A stretch of DNA of 64,000 nt from Pseudomonas cerasi (lineage in GTDB: Bacteria > Pseudomonadota > Gammaproteobacteria > Pseudomonadales > Pseudomonadaceae): positions 5,449,501 to 5,513,500 of the forward strand of contig NZ_LT222319.1 in assembly GCF_900074915.1 (NCBI RefSeq). Reading direction: 5' to 3'. A program made the translations under genes and the position numbers. Under the pieces are notes generated by a model. The model did no database searches and was not told the origin of the DNA. It saw only the letters and a program-made list of their open reading frames with translations. Below are positions 8,238-16,867 of this stretch, piece by piece. Numbering within the stretch: the stretch's first letter is position 1; each line of letters opens with the position of its first letter.

Positions 8238-8902
8238 TTGAAGAGAGCCTTCAGCTCGCGCTGGACTCCGCGCCCTTCCTCCTCAAGGGCGCGTACTACA
8301 CCGTCTTCCTCAGTATTGGCGGGATGTTTTTCGGTTTGCTGCTGGGCTTCGGCCTGGCCTTGATGCGCCTCTCGCGCATCAAACCGGTGAACTGGATAGC
8401 ACGCATCTACGTGTCGTTCTTTCGCGGCACGCCCTTGCTGGTGCAGCTGTTCGTGATTTATTACGGCCTGCCGGAGCTGGGTATCCAGCTCGAACCGCTG
8501 AGCGCTGCGCTGATCGGTTTTTCCCTGAACATGGCCGCTTACGCCTGCGAAATCCTGCGCGCGGCCATCAGTTCGGTGGAGCGCGGCCAGTGGGAAGCCG
8601 CGGCCAGTATCGGCATGACCCGCTGGCAGACCATGCGTCGGGCGATCCTCCCGCAGGCCGCACGCACCGCATTGCCGCCACTGGGCAACAGCTTCATCTC
8701 GCTGGTCAAGGACACGGCGCTGGCAGCCACCATCCAGGTGCCGGAGCTGTTCCGTCAGGCGCAGTTGATCACCGCACGCACCTTCGAAATTTTCACCATG
8801 TACCTGGCCGCTGCACTGATCTACTGGATCCTTGCCACGGCGCTCTCGCACCTGCAAAACAAGCTGGAAGCCAGGGTCAACCGGCACGATCTGGAGACCT
8901 GA
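8234..8902 (+). CDS. tcyL: L-cystine ABC transporter permease
   Basis: A 222-residue inner-membrane permease of the His/Glu/Gln/Arg-type ABC family, with about five membrane segments. The family signatures PLLVQLFVIYYGLPELG and the EAA loop (QWEAAASIGMTRWQTMRRAI) are present. The EAA loop contacts the ATPase encoded just downstream. It overlaps tcyJ by ATGA and is separated from tcyN by 3 bp, so the three genes form one operon. Confidence 0.92.
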   Translation: MIEESLQLALDSAPFLLKGAYYTVFLSIGGMFFGLLLGFGLALMRLSRIKPVNWIARIYVSFFRGTPLLVQLFVIYYGLPELGIQLEPLSAALIGFSLNMAAYACEILRAAISSVERGQWEAAASIGMTRWQTMRRAILPQAARTALPPLGNSFISLVKDTALAATIQVPELFRQAQLITARTFEIFTMYLAAALIYWILATALSHLQNKLEARVNRHDLET

Positions 8903-8905
8903 CAC

Positions 8906-9649
8906 ATGATAGTGGTTGAAAAACTCACCAAGGCATTCAAGGGCAATGAGGTGCTCAAGGGCATCGATCTGCGTATCGAAGCCGGGGAAGTGGTGGCCAT
9001 CATCGGGCCCAGCGGCTCGGGCAAGACCACCCTGCTGCGCTGCCTGAATCTGCTGGAAACGCCTGACAGCGGCAGGATCAAGGTCGGTGACATCGAGATT
9101 GATGGCACCCGCTCCATGAACCAGCAACAGGGGTTGATCCGCCAGTTGCGTCAGCAGGTCGGGTTCGTGTTTCAGAACTTCAATCTGTTTCCGCATCGCA
9201 CCGCACTGGAAAATGTCATCGAAGGTCCGGTGGTGGTCAAGAAGGTGGCCCGCGAAGCTGCCGAGGCGCTGGGCAGAAAGCTGCTCGCCAAGGTCGGCCT
9301 GAGCGGCAAGGAAGACGCTTACCCGCGACGCTTTTCCGGCGGGCAGCAACAGCGCGTGGCGATTGCACGGGCGCTGGCGATGGAGCCGCAAGTGATCCTG
9401 TTCGACGAGCCGACCTCGGCTCTGGACCCTGAGCTGGTCGGCGAGGTGCTGACCACCATCCGCGCGCTGGCTGAAGAGAACCGCACCATGGTCATCGTCA
9501 CTCACGAGATGAGCTTTGCCCGGGACGTCGCCAACCGGGTGATCTTCATCGACAAGGGAGTGATCGTGGAGCAAGGCGAAGCCAAGGCGCTGTTCGCCAA
9601 CCCGAAAGAAGAACGCACCAGGCAGTTTCTTGAGCGTACCCGCTCCTGA
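8906..9649 (+). CDS. tcyN: L-cystine ABC transporter ATP-binding protein
   Basis: A 247-residue ABC ATPase. Walker A is GPSGSGKTT (residues 34-42), the Q-loop is FVFQNFNLFPHRT, the signature is RFSGGQQQR and Walker B is VILFDEPTSALD. The switch histidine is in VIVTHEM. It energises the TcyL permease. An intrinsic terminator follows 20 bp after the stop, closing the dcyD/tcyJLN transcription unit. Confidence 0.93.
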   Translation: MIVVEKLTKAFKGNEVLKGIDLRIEAGEVVAIIGPSGSGKTTLLRCLNLLETPDSGRIKVGDIEIDGTRSMNQQQGLIRQLRQQVGFVFQNFNLFPHRTALENVIEGPVVVKKVAREAAEALGRKLLAKVGLSGKEDAYPRRFSGGQQQRVAIARALAMEPQVILFDEPTSALDPELVGEVLTTIRALAEENRTMVIVTHEMSFARDVANRVIFIDKGVIVEQGEAKALFANPKEERTRQFLERTRS

Positions 9650-9669
9650 TCAGGACGATCAGCATCTGC

Positions 9670-9704
9670 AAAAAGCAGCGTCCATCCAGCGGCGCTGCTT
9701 TTTT
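9670..9704 (+). terminator. Rho-independent terminator after tcyN
   Basis: An 11-12 bp stem, AAAAAGCAGCG paired with CGCTGCTTTTT, has a 12-nt loop and is followed by a T run. It lies 20 bp after the tcyN stop and ends the cystine transporter operon. Confidence 0.85.
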
Positions 9705-10226
9705 CTTACATTTCCGGAAGGATTAATCGTTCAATATCCTTGCTGAATTCCCGCGTAATTTCCCGAAAAATCATCGAAATAATAAAATTAGCCCACGTCC
9801 TTCCTGCTCCTTGATTCGTAGCCGGGCGCGCCACTGCGCGTCCGTGTTGCCAGACTTTCCCTTCCGGACACTCTACTGTCGGTTACGGCCTGTTGCCATT
9901 GATACTTTGTGGTAGGACGGTTGTTTCGTGAGGAGTCAACGGTTCCAAACACACAGCGTAGGAAGTATCCGGTTTTCAAGTAAACAGTCCTTAAATGCAC
10001 TTCGCACATTGACAAGTTCCCGCAAAGCCCATTAGCTCACTTACTTCACGCATTTCAGTGAGGCAGCAAAGTTTCAAGCACACTTTTCATACCGTTTGTA
10101 ATGTTTGCCATAACTTGGATATTTAAGGTAATTATCCCACTGCCTGAAACGCACACTTCATTACTTGAACATGACAACTTATGACGATTCTTTACTTGAA
10201 CCATTGATTATCTGGAGTACCCCGAC
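9705..10226. other. AT-rich intergenic region
   Basis: About 520 bp with no convincing gene. It is clearly AT-richer than its surroundings, with runs such as AATAATAAAATTAG near 9778. It holds the promoter of the unknown gene at 10227, with a GGAG ribosome site at 10213-10216. The only open frame (9788-10015, minus strand) has no family features and no ribosome site. Confidence 0.5.
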
Positions 10227-10946
10227 ATGCGTCAAAACACTTGCAACGCCAGCCCCTTGGGCTTGCCTATCCCTTCTGTTCCGCTGGCCAGCCGACATGG
10301 CATAGGCGTGAGGAACGCCTCTCAACTCGTTGTTCATGTTGAACCCTATGGCAGCATGGAAGAGGGCGATCTGATCGAACTGTTCTGGGACGGCTGTTAC
10401 GTCGCGTCAACAATTTTGAAGGCATCCGACGTCGGCAAGCCTGTCGTCCTACGTGTGCCGGAAAGCTTTCTGCAGAATGGCAAGGCGAGAACCTACTACC
10501 GGGTCATGAAGATAGGCGGAGTGCCTGTGACCTCGCCCTGCCGCAAGCTATGGGTCAAGCTGAACGCACCGGGAGGGCGGCTGGTCAGCGCCAACACGGA
10601 AGAAAACCAGGGGCTGGCGCCACTCTATGTTGCGCCATCTGTCATACGCCACGGACTCTCGCGCAGGCACCTGGAAGGAGGCTTGCCGATGACCATCGAG
10701 CCTTATCTGAACATGGCTGTTCACGACGAGATCACCGTGCGCTGGGGCGATCTGCGCATGGACCTGCCGCCGCTCACTGCCGACGATGTCGGTGAGCCGG
10801 TCGACCTGGTCGTACCGCCTGAGTTGATACGCGAAGGCGGAGACGAACAACGGCTGGAAGTGAGTTACTGTGTTATCGACCGGGTGGGCAACAACTCGCT
10901 CTGGGCGCCACCCCGAATAATAAGGATCCAACCGCTGGGGCATTGA
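10227..10946 (+). CDS. Hypothetical protein with two Ig-like repeat units
   Basis: I do not recognise a named family for this 239-residue protein. It contains two related units. Unit one (about residues 30-115) reads VEPYGSMEEGDLIELFWDGC ... ASDVGKPVVLRVPESFLQNG ... YYRVMKIGGVPVTSP. Unit two (about 145-236) reads IEPYLNMAVHDEITVRWGDL ... ADDVGEPVDLVVPPELIREG ... SYCVIDRVGNNS. The shared pattern of an acidic start, a W-G/D turn, DVG-P-V and a VP strand suggests beta-sandwich repeats like those in long repetitive surface proteins of pseudomonads. No signal peptide or membrane segment is seen. The gene stands alone in an AT-rich surround. Confidence 0.75.
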   Translation: MRQNTCNASPLGLPIPSVPLASRHGIGVRNASQLVVHVEPYGSMEEGDLIELFWDGCYVASTILKASDVGKPVVLRVPESFLQNGKARTYYRVMKIGGVPVTSPCRKLWVKLNAPGGRLVSANTEENQGLAPLYVAPSVIRHGLSRRHLEGGLPMTIEPYLNMAVHDEITVRWGDLRMDLPPLTADDVGEPVDLVVPPELIREGGDEQRLEVSYCVIDRVGNNSLWAPPRIIRIQPLGH

Positions 10947-11334
10947 ATGCCTGACGACGGCAAGTCGGACAAACCGCATCACTCGACAATACTGTTCAAT
11001 GGACAACACCGCACGGACCATTCTAAAAACGAAGCGTTATTTATTCACGCTCATTACCTGTATTAAACATTGGCCACGCGTGTAAGAAAGTTCAACGTCG
11101 CTCCGGCATACGCCATGTTTCATCCGTACTTGGCTCTGCGCAGACGTCTAACATCGTGCGTTACGCGAGGTGAGGATATGAAGCGGCATTGGCGACTGAC
11201 AATAACTGTCTATGCTTATTCCAAAAAGCACGTTTTAAAAACTTTTATACACGCTTAGGGTATATGAACCGGACCACCGGACATCGTGATGTTTTCCAGC
11301 CGCACCTGATGCGGCCTACTGCTACGAGGTTCCG
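10947..11334. promoter_or_regulatory. Intergenic region and probable promoter of the SfnB-type genes
   Basis: 388 bp without a credible gene. A TTATTCC heptamer at 11216-11222, preceded by ATAACTGTC, resembles the core seen in front of other sulfur genes of this window. A GAGG ribosome site lies just before the ATG at 11335. No clear sigma-54 (-24/-12) element was seen. Confidence 0.35.
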
Positions 11335-12657
11335 ATGGTCCCTTTCACAATTACCCCTGTGGATAAACCCAGGGTCGTATCGATTGACGGTGAGCGACGC
11401 GAGTCTGATCCGGCGACGGTAGCGACCCAACGCGTCGAGGCTTCACAAGAGCCTGACGCTGCTCCCCGCCTGCTGAAGGCCACCGTGTTGCAAAACGACG
11501 CGCAAGCCATTGCAGCAGCCCATGAACTGGCCGCAGCCGCACAGATCAATGCTGCCAATCGTGACAGACAACGTGCCTTGCCATGGGCTGAAATCGAACA
11601 GTTCACCCGCAGCGGACTGGGCAGTATTTCCATCCCGCGCGCATACGGCGGCCCGCAAGTGTCGTTCGTCACGGTGGCTGAAGTCTTCCGGATCATTTCT
11701 GCTGCCGACCCGGCACTGGGACAAATTCCGCAAAACCAGTTCGGCATTCTGCACCTGCTGCAGGGCAGCGCCACCGAGCAACAGAAGAAAACACTGTTCC
11801 AGAGCGTGCTGGACGGTTGGCGCATCGGCAACGCCGGGCCCGAGCGCGGCACCAAAAACACACTGGAACTCAAGGCACGGATCACCGCCAATGGCGACCG
11901 CCTGGCCATCACCGGACAGAAGTTCTACTCCACCGGCGCGTTGTTCGCGCATTGGGTTGCCGTCAAGGCGCTGGATGACCAGGGACGGCAGATCATGGCC
12001 TTCGTCCAGCGTGGCACACCGGGCCTGCGCATCGTTGATGACTGGTCGGGCTTTGGCCAGCGCACCACCGCCAGCGGCACGGTGCTGCTCGACAATGTTC
12101 CGGTGGACGCCGGGCTGGTGGTCGATAACTGGCGCCTGTCCCTGACGCCGAACATTCAGGGTGCCGTTTCGCAACTGATCCAGGCCGCAATCGATGCGGG
12201 CATAGCGCGCGGGGCCATCGACGATGCGATAGCTTTTGTACGCGAGAAATCCCGTCCGTGGATCGACGCCAACGTCGAGCGCGCCAGCGATGACCTCTAT
12301 GTGATCGCCGACATCGGCAAGCTGAAACTCGAACTGCACGCCGCAGAAGCGCTGCTGCGCAAGGCGGGCCAGGAACTCGACGAAATCAGCGCTGCGCCTA
12401 TCGATGAGCAATCGGCAGCCCGCGCCTCCATTGCAGTGGCGCGGGCCAAAGTCCTGACCACCGAGATCTCGCTACTGGCCAGCGAGAAGCTGTTCGAACT
12501 GGCCGGCAGCCGCGCGACCCTGGCCGAGTTCAATCTCGACCGCCACTGGCGCAACGCGCGCGTCCACACCCTGCATGACCCGGTGCGCTGGAAATACCAC
12601 GCGGTCGGCACCTGGCATTTGAACGGCACCCTGCCTGCTCGCCATTCCTGGATCTGA
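11335..12657 (+). CDS. SfnB-type acyl-CoA dehydrogenase-like flavoprotein (first copy)
   Basis: A 440-residue protein of the acyl-CoA dehydrogenase fold, matching the SfnB sulfur-acquisition oxidoreductases linked to dimethylsulfone and alkanesulfonate use. Typical segments are GSISIPRAYGGPQVSFVTVA, ADPALGQIPQNQFGILHLLQ, ITGQKFYSTGALFAHWVAVK, DDWSGFGQRTTASGTVLLDN and the end RHWRNARVHTLHDPVRWKYH. The exact reaction is not established for the family. Relative to its neighbour at 12683 it has about 40 extra N-terminal residues. It heads a same-strand cluster with a second SfnB-type gene and a DmoA-type monooxygenase. Confidence 0.88.
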   Translation: MVPFTITPVDKPRVVSIDGERRESDPATVATQRVEASQEPDAAPRLLKATVLQNDAQAIAAAHELAAAAQINAANRDRQRALPWAEIEQFTRSGLGSISIPRAYGGPQVSFVTVAEVFRIISAADPALGQIPQNQFGILHLLQGSATEQQKKTLFQSVLDGWRIGNAGPERGTKNTLELKARITANGDRLAITGQKFYSTGALFAHWVAVKALDDQGRQIMAFVQRGTPGLRIVDDWSGFGQRTTASGTVLLDNVPVDAGLVVDNWRLSLTPNIQGAVSQLIQAAIDAGIARGAIDDAIAFVREKSRPWIDANVERASDDLYVIADIGKLKLELHAAEALLRKAGQELDEISAAPIDEQSAARASIAVARAKVLTTEISLLASEKLFELAGSRATLAEFNLDRHWRNARVHTLHDPVRWKYHAVGTWHLNGTLPARHSWI

Positions 12658-12682
12658 ACCAGACCACTGGAGAACACCCTTC

Positions 12683-13888
12683 ATGAGTTTCAACCCAAAA
12701 GCGCGCGTTAACGCAGCGCTGATCACCAGTGACGCTCAGGCCCTGCACACAGCCCGCGAACTGGCCCTGCGATTGAAAACCGACAGCGCGCAACGTGATC
12801 GCGAACGCCGTTTGCCGCATGCCGAACTGGACCTGTTCAGCCAGTCCGGTCTGTGGGGCATCAGTGTGCCGCAAGCCTTCGGCGGCGCGGGTGTTTCCAA
12901 TTTCACGCTGGCCAAGGTGATCCAGCTGATTTCCGAAGCCGATGGCTCGCTGGGCCAGATTCCGCAAAACCACTTTTACGCCCTGGAAGTGCTGCGCGTG
13001 AACGGCAGTCCGGAACAACAGGCGCGCTTGTACGCCGAGGCACTGGCGGGCGTACGCTTCGGCAACGCGCTGGCCGAACTGGGGACCAGAACCGCACATG
13101 ACCGCACCACTCGCCTGAGCCGCGACGGGGACGGTTATCGCATCAACGGCCGCAAGTTCTACGCCACCGGCGCGTTGTACGCGCAACGTATTCCCACCTC
13201 GGTGATTGACGACGAGGGTGTGCAGCAACTGGTGTTCGTGCCGCATGACAGCGAGGGGCTCAGCGTCATCGACGACTGGAGCGGTTTCGGGCAGCGCACC
13301 ACGGGCAGCGGCTCGGTGGTGTTCGACAATGTGTATGTCAGCGCCCGCGATGTGGTGCCGTTCCAGAGCGCCTTCCAGCGCCCCACCACGGTCGGGCCAC
13401 TGGCGCAGATTCTCCATGCGGCGATCGACACCGGCATTGCCCGCGCAGCCTTCGAGGACGCCCTGACGTTCGTGCGGACGCGTACCCGGCCATGGATCGA
13501 TTCGGGTATTGAAAAGGCCGTGGATGACCCGCTGACGCTGCACAGCTTCGGCAAGCTGGGTATTCGCCTGCACGCCGCCGAAGCACTGCTCGAGCGCGCC
13601 GGAGAGTTTCTCGATGTCGCTCAGGCCGACAGCAATGCCGAAACCGTCGCCGCTGCCTCGATAGCCGTGGCCGAAGCGCGCGCCATCAGCACGGAGATTT
13701 CCCTGGCAGCCGGCAGCACGCTGTTCGAACTGGCGGGCAGTCAATCCACGCTGGCGGAACACGGCCTGGATCGCCACTGGCGCAATGCGCGCGTTCATAC
13801 GCTGCACGACCCGGTACGCTGGAAGTTTCACGCCATCGGCAATTACTACCTCAACGACACTAATCCTCCCCTGCGGGGGACGATCTGA
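12683..13888 (+). CDS. SfnB-type acyl-CoA dehydrogenase-like flavoprotein (second copy)
   Basis: A 401-residue paralogue of the upstream gene. It shares the order of motifs: GISVPQAFGGAGVSNFTLAK, LGQIPQNHFYALEVLRVNG, INGRKFYATGALYAQRIPTS, DDWSGFGQRTTGSGSVVFDN and RHWRNARVHTLHDPVRWKFH. The start at 12683 has TGGAGAA upstream. The gap to the first copy is only 25 bp. Its stop overlaps the start of the monooxygenase (TGATG), so the three genes form a translationally coupled unit. The product is presumed to be a flavin-dependent oxidoreductase acting on an organosulfur compound. Confidence 0.88.
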   Translation: MSFNPKARVNAALITSDAQALHTARELALRLKTDSAQRDRERRLPHAELDLFSQSGLWGISVPQAFGGAGVSNFTLAKVIQLISEADGSLGQIPQNHFYALEVLRVNGSPEQQARLYAEALAGVRFGNALAELGTRTAHDRTTRLSRDGDGYRINGRKFYATGALYAQRIPTSVIDDEGVQQLVFVPHDSEGLSVIDDWSGFGQRTTGSGSVVFDNVYVSARDVVPFQSAFQRPTTVGPLAQILHAAIDTGIARAAFEDALTFVRTRTRPWIDSGIEKAVDDPLTLHSFGKLGIRLHAAEALLERAGEFLDVAQADSNAETVAAASIAVAEARAISTEISLAAGSTLFELAGSQSTLAEHGLDRHWRNARVHTLHDPVRWKFHAIGNYYLNDTNPPLRGTI

Positions 13889-15246
13889 TGGCGCGTAAAA
13901 AGATCCTCCTCAACGCGTTCAACATGAACTGCATCGGCCATATCAACCATGGCCTGTGGACCCATCCACGGGACACCTCGACGCAATTCAACAGCCTGGA
14001 GTACTGGACTGACCTGGCGAAACTGCTCGAACGCGGGTTGTTCGACGGCCTGTTCATCGCCGACATCGTGGGCGTGTATGACGTGTATCAGAACTCGGTG
14101 GACGTTACCCTCAAGGAGGCGATCCAGTTGCCGGTCAACGACCCACTGCTGCTGGTCTCGGCGATGGCAGGGGTCACGAAACACCTGGGCTTCGGCCTGA
14201 CCGCCAACCTGACCTACGACGCGCCCTATCTGTTCGCCAGGCGCATGTCGACGCTGGATCACCTGAGCCGTGGCCGGGTGGGCTGGAACATCGTCACCGG
14301 CTACCTCGACAGCGCGGCGCGGGCCATGGGCCTCAGCAAGCAGAACGAGCATGACCGCCGTTATGATCAGGCCGACGAGTACCTGGAGGTGCTGTACAAG
14401 CTCTGGGAGGGCAGTTGGGAAGACGATGCCGTGATCAATGATCGCGAGCAGCGCGTCTACGCCCAGCCGGGCAAGGTGCATAAGGTCCGGCACCAGGGTG
14501 AGTTCTATCAGGTCGAAGGTTATCACCTCTGCGAACCGTCGCCGCAACGCACGCCGGTGCTGTTTCAGGCCGGCAGTTCGGAGCGCGGCCTGCAGTTTGC
14601 GGGACAGAACGCCGAATGCGTTTTCATCAGCGGGCAGAACAAGGCAGCGACCCGCGAGCAGGTCGACAAGGTGCGCGCCAGTGCCGTGCAGGCCGGGCGC
14701 AACCCGGACGACATCAAAGTGTTCATGGGCCTGAACGTGATCGTCGCGGCCACCGAAGCACTGGCTAGGGAGAAGCACGCCGAATACCGCCGCCATGCCA
14801 GCGCCGAAGCCGGCGTGGCGCACTTCGCCGCGTCCACGGGCATCGATTTTTCTGAGTACGAACTCGACGAACCCATTCAGTACGTGAAAAACAACGCCAT
14901 TCAATCGGCGACCAGGAACCTGAAAAACAACGACTGGACGCGCCAGAAACTGCTCGACCAGCACGCCTTGGGCGGCCGTTACATCACCTTGATCGGCTCG
15001 CCCGAACAGGTCGCCGACGAACTGGAGTCATGGATCGACGAAACCGGCCTGGACGGCTTCAACCTGACCCGCATCGTCACCCCGGAAAGTTACGAGGACT
15101 TCATTGACCTGGTGATCCCGGAGCTGCAACGCCGCGGCTCATACAAGACCGCTTACGAAGAAGGCAGCCTGCGCAAAAAACTGTTTCCGGAAGGCACCGA
15201 CCGTTTACCGCAACGGCATGGGGGGGCGGCACACCGACATATTTGA
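13888..15246 (+). CDS. FMNH2-dependent monooxygenase, NtaA/SnaA/DszA (DmoA-like) family
   Basis: A 452-residue two-component flavin monooxygenase of the bacterial luciferase superfamily. Family features are LLNAFNMNCIGHINHGLWTH, GLFDGLFIADIVGVYDVYQN, the flavin-pocket segment RVGWNIVTGYLDSAARAMG and PVLFQAGSSERGLQFAGQNA. Relatives include dimethylsulfide monooxygenase DmoA, dibenzothiophene sulfone monooxygenase and NTA monooxygenase. The partner SfnB-type genes point to a C-S cleaving role. No flavin reductase is encoded next to it. The last residues (GGAAHRHI) and the stop are read from sequence that matches the beginning of the downstream tandem repeat, so the natural C-terminus may have been altered. 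Confidence 0.9.
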   Translation: MARKKILLNAFNMNCIGHINHGLWTHPRDTSTQFNSLEYWTDLAKLLERGLFDGLFIADIVGVYDVYQNSVDVTLKEAIQLPVNDPLLLVSAMAGVTKHLGFGLTANLTYDAPYLFARRMSTLDHLSRGRVGWNIVTGYLDSAARAMGLSKQNEHDRRYDQADEYLEVLYKLWEGSWEDDAVINDREQRVYAQPGKVHKVRHQGEFYQVEGYHLCEPSPQRTPVLFQAGSSERGLQFAGQNAECVFISGQNKAATREQVDKVRASAVQAGRNPDDIKVFMGLNVIVAATEALAREKHAEYRRHASAEAGVAHFAASTGIDFSEYELDEPIQYVKNNAIQSATRNLKNNDWTRQKLLDQHALGGRYITLIGSPEQVADELESWIDETGLDGFNLTRIVTPESYEDFIDLVIPELQRRGSYKTAYEEGSLRKKLFPEGTDRLPQRHGGAAHRHI

Positions 15247-16056
15247 TGAAGACATGCGCGCCCACGCTAAAGCGCTTGGCGTTGTACACAGATTTTGTGG
15301 GAGCGAGCTTGCTCGCGAAAGCGATTGCCCAGACGCCCTGTTTTCTGCGGCTGCACTGGCCTATTCGCGAGCAAGCTCGCTCCCACAGGACCGGTGCGCT
15401 GCGGGGGATGCACACCGGCGTAGTTGATGACGACATGCGCACCTACGCTGAAGCACTTGGCGTTGTACACAGTTTTTGTGGGAGCGAGCTTGCTCGCGAA
15501 AGCGATTGCCCAGACGCCCTGCTTTCTGCGGCTGCACTGGCCTATTCGCGAGCAAGCTCGCTCCCACATGACCGATGCGCTGCGGGGGATGCACACCAGC
15601 GTAATTGATGACGACATGCGCCCCATGCTGAAGCGCCTGGCGTTGTACACAGATTTTGTGGGAGCGAGCTTGCTCGCGAAAGCGATTGGCCAGACGCCCT
15701 GCTTTCTGCGGCTGTACTGGCCTATTCGCGAGCAAGCTCGCTCCCACAGGGCCGGTGCGCTACGTGGGATGCACACCAGCGTAGTTGATGACGACATGCG
15801 CGCCCACGCTAAAGCGCCTGGCGTTGTACACAGATTTTGTGGGAGCGAGCTTGCTCGCGAAAGCGATTGGCCAGACGCCCTGCTTTCTGTGGCTGCACTG
15901 GCCTATTCGCGAGCAAGCTCGCTCCCACAGGGCCGATGCGCTACGGGGATGCACACCGGCGTAGTTGATGACGACATGCGCCCCACGCTGAAGCGCCTGG
16001 CGTTATACACAAGTCTCGTGGGAGCGATAAGCGCAAGACGTGGGAACGAGACTTAG
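15222..16056. repeat. Tandem array of about 180-bp units, each holding a REP doublet
   Basis: Four near-identical units start with GATGA at 15245, 15426, 15607 and 15787 (periods 181, 181, 180), followed by a partial fifth from 15967. Each unit contains a 90-bp REP doublet (15297-15386, 15478-15567, 15658-15747, 15839-15928). The doublet has outer arms GTGGGAGCGAGCTTGCTCGC and its inverse, around a conserved middle. The rest of the unit (CGACATGCGC ... GGCGTTGTACACAG) is conserved too. The partial fifth unit ends in a different inverted repeat (AAGTCTCGT at 16011, ACGAGACTT at 16046). Open frames here on both strands are repeat artefacts. The array fills the whole dmoA-like/metQ gap. Confidence 0.95.
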
Positions 16057-16078
16057 GTATTTTTAAAAGGACCACATC

Positions 16079-16867
16079 ATGAGCAAAACCCTCGCTGCAC
16101 TGGCCCTCGGCCTGTTGACCCTGACCGCTTACGCTGACGATAAACCCCTGAAAGTCGGGACCACGGCAGCCTTCGCGATACCGCTGGAAGCCGCTGTCGA
16201 AGAGGCTGGCAAGCAGGGCCTGAAGGTCGAGCTGGTCGAGTTCACCGACTGGATCGCGCCCAACGTCAGCCTCGCTGCCGGCGATATCGACGTGAATTAC
16301 TTTCAGCACATCCCGTTCCTGACCAATGCCAACGAAGCCGCTGGCTTCGGTTTGGTGCCTTACGCACCGGGGATCATCAACAACGTAGGTCTGTACTCGA
16401 AAAAGTACAAAAGCTTCGATGAGCTGCCGACCGGCGCCACCGTGGCCATCGCCAATGACCCGATCAACAGCGGACGCGGCCTGCAACTGCTGGCCAAGGC
16501 CGGGCTGATCACGCTCAAGGAAGGTGTTGGTTACAAGGCCACCGAAGAAGACATCACGGCCAACCCGAAAAAACTCAAGCTCATACAGGTCGAAGCCGTG
16601 CAACTGGTGCGAGCCTACGACGATGCCGATCTGGTGCAGGGCTACCCCGCCTACATCCGTCTGGCCAAGACCTTTCCCGCTGACTCGGCGATCCTGTCCG
16701 ACGGTCTGGACCACCCGGAATACGTGATTCAGTTCGTGATCAAACCTGATCACAAGGATGACCCGCGGCTGGCGAAATTCGTCGACATTTACCAGCACTC
16801 GCCGGTCGTCCGCGCTTCGCTGGACAAGGTCAACGGCAAGCTTTATCAGGCCGGGTGGAAGGAATGA
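16079..16867 (+). CDS. metQ: MetQ/NlpA-family substrate-binding lipoprotein or periplasmic protein
   Basis: A 262-residue solute-binding protein of the NlpA (MetQ) family. Residues 1-19 are a signal peptide (MSKTLAALALGLLTLTAYA) without a lipobox cysteine. Family motifs are VELVEFTDWIAPNVSLAAGD, IDVNYFQHIPFLTN and VGLYSKKYKSFDELPTGATV. Its stop overlaps the ATPase start (ATGA). Methionine is the usual ligand, but the position after SfnB and DmoA-like genes makes another organosulfur compound possible. AAAGGA at 16067-16072 is the ribosome site. Confidence 0.88.
   Translation: MSKTLAALALGLLTLTAYADDKPLKVGTTAAFAIPLEAAVEEAGKQGLKVELVEFTDWIAPNVSLAAGDIDVNYFQHIPFLTNANEAAGFGLVPYAPGIINNVGLYSKKYKSFDELPTGATVAIANDPINSGRGLQLLAKAGLITLKEGVGYKATEEDITANPKKLKLIQVEAVQLVRAYDDADLVQGYPAYIRLAKTFPADSAILSDGLDHPEYVIQFVIKPDHKDDPRLAKFVDIYQHSPVVRASLDKVNGKLYQAGWKE

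Noticed and set aside
7961..9574. A 537-codon minus-strand frame opposite tcyJ-tcyL-tcyN
   Set aside because: Antisense of three clear ABC transporter genes.
15243..16056. Several open frames on both strands in the tandem array (for example 15267-15797 minus, 15424-16056 plus)
   Set aside because: They repeat the same ALYTDFVGASLLAKAI or SKLAPTKSVYNA phrases, which are translations of REP doublets. They have no ribosome sites and no protein family.
15222..16056. Possible CRISPR array
   Set aside because: The repeated unit is about 180 bp with conserved interiors and no variable spacers, and no cas gene is present.
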